Origin: an uncultured Clostridia bacterium
GTDB lineage: Bacteria > Bacillota > Clostridia > TANB77 > CAG-508
Assembly (NCBI GenBank): GCA_948857205.1
Contig: CAQPRV010000058.1
Location: 1 to 12,185 of the forward strand
Length of the DNA stretch: 12,185 bases
Reading direction: 5' to 3'
A program made the translations under genes and the position numbers. Each line of letters opens with the position of its first letter. The first letter of the stretch is position 1. The notes under the pieces are model-generated. The model made no database searches. It was not told where the DNA came from and saw only the letters and a program-made list of their open reading frames with translations. Of this stretch, positions 7,049-12,185 are shown piece after piece.

Positions 7049-7363
7049 TTATTCTCCATTAGTACTTAACTTTATTATTAAATCCATATTATCATCTTTG
7101 GCAGCTTTATTCCTTCTAATAATTCCACATCTTTTACACCTAAAAATAATAATGTAACCTTTTTTATTATTCATTTCCAAACTTATTGGTTCCATATCAC
7201 CATGACATTGTTCTAGCCTATCTCCAGGATTTATATCAAGATGTTTTGAATGTAAACAATATGGACAATGGTTTCTACATGAATAATTTAATTTTGGAAC
7301 TATTTTTCCACAATTCTCACAAATAAATTGTTCATCTATTTCTGTAAAGTTTCTTGTATTCAT
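7049..7363 (-). CDS. RNHCP domain zinc-binding protein
   Basis: The 104-residue protein contains the name-giving motif RNHCP at residues 30-34, within YSCRNHCPYCLHSKHLD. Cysteine pairs Cys15/Cys18, Cys33/Cys36 and Cys76/Cys79, with additional Cys29 and Cys53, suggest two small zinc sites. The C-terminal FRCKRCGIIRRNK looks like a zinc ribbon knuckle with basic residues. RNHCP is a small family of uncharacterised bacterial proteins, usually of about this length, so the protein looks complete. Its biochemical role is unknown; nucleic acid binding would fit but is inference. It begins 8 bp after the stop of the nucleoside kinase gene, with TAGGAG in the intergenic gap, so the two are cotranscribed and probably translationally coupled. 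Confidence 0.85.
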   Translation of the reverse strand: MNTRNFTEIDEQFICENCGKIVPKLNYSCRNHCPYCLHSKHLDINPGDRLEQCHGDMEPISLEMNNKKGYIIIFRCKRCGIIRRNKAAKDDNMDLIIKLSTNGE

Positions 7364-7371
7364 TGTATCTC

Positions 7372-9012
7372 CTAATATTTAAAATTTCCTCCTCCAACAA
7401 ATTCTTTAATTAGAGAATTTGCTGGTACATATTCTGCTGGTATAGTTTTTAGATATTTTAACATGTTAATTAGACGTCTTGCCTCTGCATATTCTGGTTC
7501 TTCTGGTGTAATCTCTTCTAACAAAGGTACTACTATATTTTTTAATACTCCTAATTCATAAATTAAAGATGTATTAAATATTACATTAGCATTTTCTTGA
7601 TATGGAAATATATTTTTTTCTTCTCCTCTGTTTACCATATACCATGTTGCAATAGTTTGTTTCGCTGAATATCCTCTAAATTGATAATCTCTTACAATTC
7701 TTCTTACTAATCTTGTGTCTGTTGATGATATTCTGTTATATCTATCCATATTCAATACTGTTAATGCACTAATATATACTTTATATTTTTGGTCTTTTGG
7801 AATACTATTTGTTAGTTTATCATTTAAACAATGAATTCCTTCTATTACTAATACTTCATCTTTTTCTAATCTGAGTTTTTTTCCTTTATAACGTTTAGTT
7901 CCAGCAAGGAAATCAAATTCTGGCATTTCAACTTCTTCACCGTTTAATAATTTTGTTAAATGCTCATTAAATAGTGGTAAATCAATTGCATCTATATTTT
8001 CAAAATCATATTTTCCATCTTCATCTTTTGGTGTTTGATTTCTTTCTACAAAATAATTATCTACTGATATTGTTACTGGTTTAATCTTGTTAATTCTTAA
8101 TTGTAATCCTAGTCTTTGTGCAAAAGTTGTCTTTCCTGATGATGATGGACCTGCTATTAGTATCATTTTTATATTTCTATTTTTGGCTATATCATCTGCA
8201 ATATTTGCTATTTTCTTTTCATGTAGTGCTTCATCTAACATTATTACATCTTTTATATCATTATTTTCTACTGCTGTATTTAATTTATATACTGTATTCA
8301 TATTTAGGATTTTATGGATATCATCATATTCGTCTAAAGCCCATGCTAATTTTTTTGTTTGTATTAGTTTTGGCATTTGTTCAGGTGCATTTGAACTTGG
8401 ATATCTCATTAAAAATCCATCACTATATTTTATTATTTCAAAGATTTTGGTTACACCTGTTCTATCTGCAAGTGTTCCATAACAATAATTATAATAATCT
8501 TCACAATAATACATGTATATTTTTTGATTTTCTTCTAAGTCATATTGTAGTCTTCCTTTTGATGTGTCTGTTTCATCATATAATTTTTTTGCTTCTTCTC
8601 TTGTCATTATTACTTGCTTAATTTGCAAATCTTTTTCTACTATGTTTCTCATTTCATCATTTAATTTTTGTACTATTTCTTCTGTTACTTCTTCATTATC
8701 TATGTCACAAAACATTGAATTTGTTAGTTGATAATTTACTGTCATTTTACTTTTTGGACATACTCTTTCAAAAGCCATTCCTAATATGTATATTAACGTA
8801 TTTCTATATATTCTCATTCCTGCTTTTGTTGATAAATCTATTAATTTTATTTCTCCATCTTTTTTTATTTTATAATTTAAGTTTTCATAATTGTTGTTAA
8901 AGGTTGCTGCAACTACTTCATGTTCACTTGATTTTATCTCACTTTCTAATAGTTGTTTTATTGTAATTTCGTTTTCAATTTCTAATTTTTTATCTTTGTA
9001 TTGTATTTTCAT
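7372..9012 (-). CDS. Nucleoside (uridine-type) kinase with TGS and ThrRS-like N-terminal domains
   Basis: The 546-residue protein starts with a TGS-like fold (about 1-62), then a region resembling the second additional domain of threonyl-tRNA synthetase (about 65-230, with YYCEDYYNYCYG). The C-terminal half is a P-loop kinase of the uridine kinase/phosphoribulokinase group: Walker A GPSSSGKTT at 288-296, a substrate loop TISVDNYFV (about 314-322), a Walker B-like strand EVLVIEGIHCLND, and RLVRRIVRDYQFRG as the lid. Clostridia and Thermotogae commonly have this three-part protein, annotated as nucleoside kinase. It should phosphorylate a nucleoside in the cytoplasm; which one cannot be read from sequence. 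The ATG follows GAGGAGGA by 4-5 nt. It heads an operon with the RNHCP gene and is divergent from sspH. Length agrees with the family. Confidence 0.88.
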   Translation of the reverse strand: MKIQYKDKKLEIENEITIKQLLESEIKSSEHEVVAATFNNNYENLNYKIKKDGEIKLIDLSTKAGMRIYRNTLIYILGMAFERVCPKSKMTVNYQLTNSMFCDIDNEEVTEEIVQKLNDEMRNIVEKDLQIKQVIMTREEAKKLYDETDTSKGRLQYDLEENQKIYMYYCEDYYNYCYGTLADRTGVTKIFEIIKYSDGFLMRYPSSNAPEQMPKLIQTKKLAWALDEYDDIHKILNMNTVYKLNTAVENNDIKDVIMLDEALHEKKIANIADDIAKNRNIKMILIAGPSSSGKTTFAQRLGLQLRINKIKPVTISVDNYFVERNQTPKDEDGKYDFENIDAIDLPLFNEHLTKLLNGEEVEMPEFDFLAGTKRYKGKKLRLEKDEVLVIEGIHCLNDKLTNSIPKDQKYKVYISALTVLNMDRYNRISSTDTRLVRRIVRDYQFRGYSAKQTIATWYMVNRGEEKNIFPYQENANVIFNTSLIYELGVLKNIVVPLLEEITPEEPEYAEARRLINMLKYLKTIPAEYVPANSLIKEFVGGGNFKY

Positions 9013-9097
9013 AATATCCTCCTCTTTTTGTACTTATTTATTATTATAAACATCATAAGTATTATTTTTCTTTGTATATAATCTTCTTTTTGCTAAT

Positions 9098-9126
9098 ACT
9101 ATATAATATTTATTGGAAAAGTACAA
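9098..9126 (-). promoter_or_regulatory. Probable sigma-A promoter of the kinase-RNHCP operon
   Basis: Minus-strand TTGTAC (9121-9126) and TATAGT (9098-9103) are 17 bp apart and about 90 bp upstream of the kinase start. Both boxes deviate from consensus, so confidence is moderate. Confidence 0.5.
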
Positions 9127-9263
9127 GTACAGACAATAAATTTAATTTAATTTTTTTAAATATAGTCTATGCTTTTTTAATTAGATTAAATAGATTTTAT
9201 AAAAAATAGTTATAAATTTTCAAGTTGATGGATATAATTGAATATATACAAAGGAGGGATTTT

Positions 9264-9431
9264 ATGGATATAAATAGAATTAATTATATTTTAAACAATA
9301 AGGAAAAATGTGATGTATATTACCAAAATAGATGTGTTTGGATTCAAGGAGTAAATGATCAAATGGCAAAAGTAGGCTTCATAGATAATTTTGAGGAAAA
9401 AGATGTATCTATAAATGATTTATATGAATAA
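9264..9431 (+). CDS. sspH: H-type small acid-soluble spore protein (SspH family)
   Basis: The chosen start, ATG 9264, lies 4 nt behind an excellent AAAGGAGGGA site and gives a 55-residue protein, close to the roughly 60 residues of SspH. A frame extension back to 9225 would put that site inside the coding region. Features shared with Bacillus SspH are the MDINR start (MNIQRA in Bacillus), a short N-terminal helix, then a YNG-like turn replaced here by YQNRC, the VWIQGVN segment (IYIQHVN-like in B. subtilis), a strand with AKVGFID, and an acidic end. In Bacillus, SspH is a minor forespore protein associated with spore DNA and made under sigma-F/G. Two cysteines (Cys16, Cys24) are unusual for such a short protein. 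A TATAAT at 9233-9238 lies just upstream, but I see no convincing sigma-G promoter. Confidence 0.75.
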   Translation: MDINRINYILNNKEKCDVYYQNRCVWIQGVNDQMAKVGFIDNFEEKDVSINDLYE

Positions 9432-9442
9432 AAGCAAAAAAT

Positions 9443-9499
9443 AAACTTAATAAATGTTACATTACTTAAGTAATTCTTTCATTTATTAAGTTTGTTTTT
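9443..9499. terminator. Bidirectional terminator between sspH and guaB
   Basis: A 14-bp perfect stem (9443-9456 with 9480-9493) encloses a second palindrome, ATTACTTAAGTAAT (9461-9474), giving a two-level hairpin. T-rich runs leave on both strands (TTTGTTTTTT to the right; TATTTTTTGC on the minus strand). It lies 12 bp after the sspH stop and 9 bp before the guaB stop. Confidence 0.85.
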
Positions 9500-9501
9500 T
9501 A

Positions 9502-11007
9502 TTATTTATATTGATTATCTATCTCTTTTAATATAACGTCATGTGCTCCACCTTCTGTTATACTTATTTCAGATACTAAGGTTAATCTTGCTTTTTCATG
9601 TAGTTCTGGAATAGAAATACATCCACAATTACACATTGTTGATTTAATTTTTGCAACTGTAATTGCTAAATTGTCTTTTAATCTTCCAGCATATGGAATA
9701 TAGGAATCTACACCTTCTTCAAAAGAAAGTTTTTTATCTCCTCCCATATCATATCTTTGCCAGTTTCTTGCTCTATTTGAACCTTCTCCCCAATATTCTT
9801 TTACAAAAGCATTTCCTTTTTTTATTACTCTTGTAGGGCTTTCATCAAATCGTGCAAAATATCTTCCCATCATAACAAAATCTGCTCCTAACGCTAAAGC
9901 AATTGTTATATGGTAGTCATGTACTATTCCACCATCTATACATAATGGTATATATATTCCTGTTTCTTTAAAATATTCATCACGAGCTGATGCAACATCA
10001 ATTAAGGCAGATGCATTTCCACGTCCAATTCCTTTTGTTTCACGAGTAATACAAATTGAGCCTCCTCCTACACCTATTTTTATAAAGTCTGCTCCAGCTT
10101 TTGCTAGATACATAAATCCCTCTCTATCGACTACGTTTCCAGCTCCTATTTTAACACTTTCTCCATATTTTTCTCTAACAAAATCTATTGTATTTTTTTG
10201 CCATACTGAATATCCATCTGATGAATCCATACATATCATGTCTACACCTGCTTCTACTAGGGCTGGAATTCTTTCCTCATAATCTCTTGTGTTAATACCA
10301 GCTCCTACAATATAACTTTTGTTTTCATCTAATAAGGAGTTTGGATTGTTTTTCCTTTCTTCATAATCTCTTCTAAATACAAGATATTTTAATCTTTCTT
10401 GATCATCTAAAATTGGTAAACATGCTTTTTTGTTTTCCCATATAATATTATTTGCTTCTGTTAAGGTTACACCTTCATGTGCCCATACTACTTTATCTTT
10501 TGGTGTCATAAAGTTATCTATTGGACTATTTATATCATCTCTAGAAATTCTATAGTCTTTATCTGTAACAAGCCCTATAAATTTACCATTTGCTGTTCCA
10601 TCATCTGTAATTATTACTGTTGAATGACCTGTTTTTTCTATTAATTCAATTACTTCTTTTAAAGGTGTTCCTGATTTTACATTTGAATCACTTACTACAA
10701 ATCCTGCTTTATGTCTTTTTACATGTTTAACCATTTTTGCTTGTGATTCTATTGATTGTGAACCATATATGAAGGCTACTCCACCTTCTCTTGCTAATGC
10801 AATTCCCATTTCTTCTCCTGATACAGATTGCATTATTGCAGATACCATTGGTACATTTGCATAATATTTTGCTTCTTCTCCTTTTTTATATTTTACTAAT
10901 GGTGTTCTTAAAGATACTTTACTTGGTATACATCTTTCATCTGTTAAATTTGGTAATAATAAAAATTCATTAAATGTTCTTGATATATCTTCTAATATTT
11001 TTGCCAT
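9502..11007 (-). CDS. guaB: IMP dehydrogenase, Tritrichomonas foetus-like divergent type
   Basis: The 501-residue enzyme should oxidise IMP to XMP with NAD+, the committed step to GMP. The barrel halves flank a CBS pair (about 102-220; FVVSDSNVK to YLVFRRDY). The active-site loop GVGGGSICITRE places the catalytic Cys at residue 319; the flap Arg-Tyr (NWQRY) is 418/419; Asp261, Arg241, Trp269, Asp358 and Glu431 are also present. These numbers are those I recall for the T. foetus enzyme, and long blocks agree (PLVSAIMQSVSGE-like start, GSQSIESQA, VGAGINTRD, KGIGRG, FEEGVDSY, EGGAHDVI). Typical bacterial GuaB instead has GIGPGSICTTR. AGGGGGG lies 4 nt before the ATG. It is a single-gene unit with its own promoter and shares a terminator with sspH. 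No frameshift or missing residue is seen. Confidence 0.93.
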   Translation of the reverse strand: MAKILEDISRTFNEFLLLPNLTDERCIPSKVSLRTPLVKYKKGEEAKYYANVPMVSAIMQSVSGEEMGIALAREGGVAFIYGSQSIESQAKMVKHVKRHKAGFVVSDSNVKSGTPLKEVIELIEKTGHSTVIITDDGTANGKFIGLVTDKDYRISRDDINSPIDNFMTPKDKVVWAHEGVTLTEANNIIWENKKACLPILDDQERLKYLVFRRDYEERKNNPNSLLDENKSYIVGAGINTRDYEERIPALVEAGVDMICMDSSDGYSVWQKNTIDFVREKYGESVKIGAGNVVDREGFMYLAKAGADFIKIGVGGGSICITRETKGIGRGNASALIDVASARDEYFKETGIYIPLCIDGGIVHDYHITIALALGADFVMMGRYFARFDESPTRVIKKGNAFVKEYWGEGSNRARNWQRYDMGGDKKLSFEEGVDSYIPYAGRLKDNLAITVAKIKSTMCNCGCISIPELHEKARLTLVSEISITEGGAHDVILKEIDNQYK

Positions 11008-11048
11008 TTTTCCCCCCTATTTTCTCTCTTTTACTTATATTTTGTTAA

Positions 11049-11077
11049 ATTATACTATATTATCTAAAAAATGTAAA
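11049..11077 (-). promoter_or_regulatory. Sigma-A promoter of guaB
   Basis: Minus-strand TTTACA (11072-11077), a 17-bp spacer and perfect TATAAT (11049-11054) lie about 40 bp before the start. The short leader has no room for a purine riboswitch, and none is visible further upstream. Confidence 0.8.
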
Positions 11078-11197
11078 TATTTTTTATTTAAAAACTATGG
11101 TAAAATAATCCTCTTGCATTCTTTTCCAATATATTATTTTTATAAAAAATTATATAATAAAAAATAAGAAACTCATATTGTTGTATATTATAACACT

Positions 11198-11240
11198 AAA
11201 AATCCTTGAAAATACGTATGTAAATTCAAGGATTTTTTTG
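11198..11240. terminator. Terminator after rpmA, usable in both directions
   Basis: Arms 11198-11210 and 11225-11237 (AAATCCTTGAA with TTCAAGGATTT, plus flanking A/T pairs) form a 13-bp stem with a 14-nt loop containing TACGTA. On the minus strand a TTTTTAG tail follows. It ends the rplU-rpmA transcript about 24 bp after the rpmA stop. Confidence 0.85.
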
Positions 11241-11261
11241 TTTTTTATAACTCACTTTATA

Positions 11262-11525
11262 TTATTGTTGTTCTACTGGGTAAACACTTACTTGTTTTTT
11301 GTCTCTACCTTTTCTTTCAAATTTTACTGTTCCATCTATTAATGCATATAATGTATCGTCACTACCTTTTCCAACATTTGTTCCTGGATGTACTTTTGTT
11401 CCTCTTTGTCTTATTAATATATTTCCTGCTAAAACAAATTGTCCATCTGCTCTTTTTACACCTAGTCTTTTAGATTCACTGTCTCTACCATTCTTGACAT
11501 TACCTTGACCTTTTTTATGAGCCAT
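11262..11525 (-). CDS. rpmA: 50S ribosomal protein L27
   Basis: The 87-residue product MAHKKGQGNVKNGRDSES matches L27, with the conserved KRLGVKRADGQ, AGNILIRQRGT and PGTNVGKGSDDTLYAL blocks; the N-terminal tail reaches toward the peptidyl transferase centre in the 50S subunit. Start is placed at ATG 11525, because AAAGGAG (11534-11540) sits 8 nt upstream, while an in-frame GTG at 11534 overlaps that site. The usual Firmicute N-terminal propeptide (FFAS-type, cleaved by Prp) is absent: the mature-type sequence starts directly. It is cotranscribed with rplU, 55 bp downstream of it, and no prp gene lies between. Confidence 0.97.
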   Translation of the reverse strand: MAHKKGQGNVKNGRDSESKRLGVKRADGQFVLAGNILIRQRGTKVHPGTNVGKGSDDTLYALIDGTVKFERKGRDKKQVSVYPVEQQ

Positions 11526-11580
11526 TTTTTTCACTCCTTTCAGTTTTTTATTTTATGTACCTTTATTAACTTCTTATTTA

Positions 11581-11937
11581 TTATGCTTCTACTTTTTCAG
11601 CAGATTTTTCTGTAGCTTTTTTTGTAGTTGTTTTTATTGATGTTATTTCTACTTTTGTGTATGGTTGTCTATGTCCTTGTTTTCTTCTATAGTTCTTTTT
11701 AGCTTTCATTTTGAAAACAATGATTTTTTTACCTTTACCATGTGAAACTACTTTTCCTTCTACTTTTATTCCTTTTACATATGGGTTTCCTATTTGTATT
11801 TTTCCTTCTTCTGATACCATTACTACCTTATCAAAGGTAACTTTTTTTCCTTCTTCTGCATTTAATTTTTCGAAAAATACAACATCTCCTTCTGCTACTT
11901 TGTATTGTTTTCCACAACTTTCGATTATTGCGTACAT
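11581..11937 (-). CDS. rplU: 50S ribosomal protein L21
   Basis: The 118-residue protein starts MYAIIESCGKQYKV and carries the L21 signature near the C-terminal end of the core, KMKAKKNYRRKQGHRQPYT, which binds 23S rRNA. It is slightly longer than the common 102-104 residues through a Lys/Thr/Glu-rich C-terminal tail (about 102-118). The ATG follows GGGAGGTG. It is the first gene of the rplU-rpmA operon, driven by a strong promoter and a structured leader that probably gives autoregulation. Confidence 0.97.
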   Translation of the reverse strand: MYAIIESCGKQYKVAEGDVVFFEKLNAEEGKKVTFDKVVMVSEEGKIQIGNPYVKGIKVEGKVVSHGKGKKIIVFKMKAKKNYRRKQGHRQPYTKVEITSIKTTTKKATEKSAEKVEA

Positions 11938-11959
11938 TTAAAATGCACCTCCCTTATTT

Positions 11960-12034
11960 GTATACTCGCTAATCCTTAAACCTAGGTAATTAAATTTAAT
12001 TAATCTTTTTGTACCTTGACTAAGCGGATTACAG
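11960..12034 (-). ncRNA. L21 leader-like 5' UTR structure
   Basis: In the minus-strand transcript, UAAUCC (12031-12026) pairs with GGAUUA (11975-11970), and CUUA next to it can pair with UAAG. Inside, AGGUA and UACCU close an AU-rich hairpin. This nested structure stands between the rplU promoter and its ribosome binding site, where Firmicutes carry the L21 leader that is thought to control the operon by binding its product. Assignment rests on position and pairing, not on a covariance search. Confidence 0.6.
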
Positions 12035-12040
12035 TTTTTT

Positions 12041-12069
12041 ATTCTATCATAGATATGTTTTTTTGTCAA
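12041..12069 (-). promoter_or_regulatory. Strong sigma-A promoter of rplU-rpmA
   Basis: Minus-strand consensus TTGACA (12064-12069), a 17-bp spacer rich in A, and TAGAAT (12041-12046). The predicted start near 12034 gives a leader of about 97 nt. Confidence 0.85.
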
Positions 12070-12084
12070 TATCTGTTTTTTTAA

Positions 12085-12185
12085 GTCAGTAATAACGAAT
12101 AAAAAATTTTTTCTTAGAGAATAGGTACTTTTGAGATTGTTTTTCAGTACATTCTTCGCAATCCAGCATTTTCAACGCTTTTAGC
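12085..12185 (-). other. Right-edge stretch, possible end of a minus-strand gene
   Basis: One minus-strand frame stays open from the window edge to a TGA at about 12085 and would encode a 32-residue C-terminus containing LKMLDCEEC and ending IRYY. It uses GCG, TTG and CTG codons that are rare in the neighbouring genes, and a second frame also stays open for 13 codons, so coding is uncertain. I do not recognise either tail. Confidence 0.2.

Noticed and set aside
8087..8621. Overlapping plus-strand frames of 131 and 167 codons opposite the nucleoside kinase
   Set aside because: They mirror the P-loop region of a well-recognised kinase, have low-complexity hydrophobic composition and no translation signals.
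9225..9263. Upstream in-frame start extending SspH to 68 residues
   Set aside because: It would translate through the perfect AAAGGAGGGA site, and the extra residues do not resemble SspH.
11080..11197. Purine riboswitch or PurR-type control upstream of guaB
   Set aside because: No conserved purine-aptamer pairing or loop motifs were found, and the region lies mostly upstream of the predicted start; only AT-rich sequence is visible.
11526..11534. GTG start for L27 giving an extra MKK
   Set aside because: The GTG lies within the ribosome binding site that serves the ATG at 11525, and MAHKKG is the usual mature L27 start.
12085..12185. C-terminus of a gene upstream of rplU (RNase E/G or radical SAM protein would be typical neighbours)
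   Set aside because: The open tail is only about 32 codons, has atypical codons and no motif that I can assign, so I give no product.

Overview
The window is very AT-rich and reads like a chromosomal segment of a spore-forming, low-GC Firmicute, most likely an uncultured gut clostridium. The main reasons are a SspH-like small acid-soluble spore protein, AGGAGG-type ribosome binding sites ahead of nearly every gene, canonical TTGACA/TATAAT promoters, the rplU-rpmA pair behind an L21-leader-like RNA, a dockerin-bearing autolysin and cadherin-like surface domains. No tRNA, rRNA, CRISPR array or transposase gene was seen. The species call is inference.

Left third (1-4048), cell surface. The left edge cuts a minus-strand membrane-anchored protein of unknown function. 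A 38-residue Gly/Cys-rich plus-strand gene (727-843) follows, preceded by a sigma-K-like promoter and a perfect 14-bp palindrome. It converges on a two-gene minus-strand operon through a shared terminator hairpin. The operon encodes a secreted glucosaminidase with SH3b and dockerin domains (2378-4048) and a single-pass Ig/cadherin-like surface protein (915-2363). It starts from a strong promoter at 4116-4144.

Middle (4156-6945). A 170-bp element with 57-nt inverted arms, 28 bp of each perfectly paired and TTAA at both ends, lies between two divergent promoters and looks like a MITE. To its right is an 815-residue U32 'peptidase' family protein, probably an RNA hydroxylation factor of the RlhA type with an Fe-S cysteine set.

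Right half (7049-12185), housekeeping. A minus-strand operon holds a TGS/uridine-kinase-like nucleoside kinase and an RNHCP zinc protein. Divergent from it is sspH. Convergent to sspH is an IMP dehydrogenase that matches the unusual Tritrichomonas foetus enzyme residue for residue at its active-site numbering. Last come rpmA and rplU, with no prp gene between them and an L27 that lacks the Firmicute N-terminal propeptide.

Functionally the window mixes cell-wall remodelling and surface display, purine and pyrimidine nucleotide metabolism, ribosome components or modification, and two probable sporulation genes. The most notable points are the T. foetus-type IMPDH, the MITE-like element, the coupled absence of Prp and the L27 propeptide, and the unlisted 38-residue Cys-rich gene with its developmental promoter.
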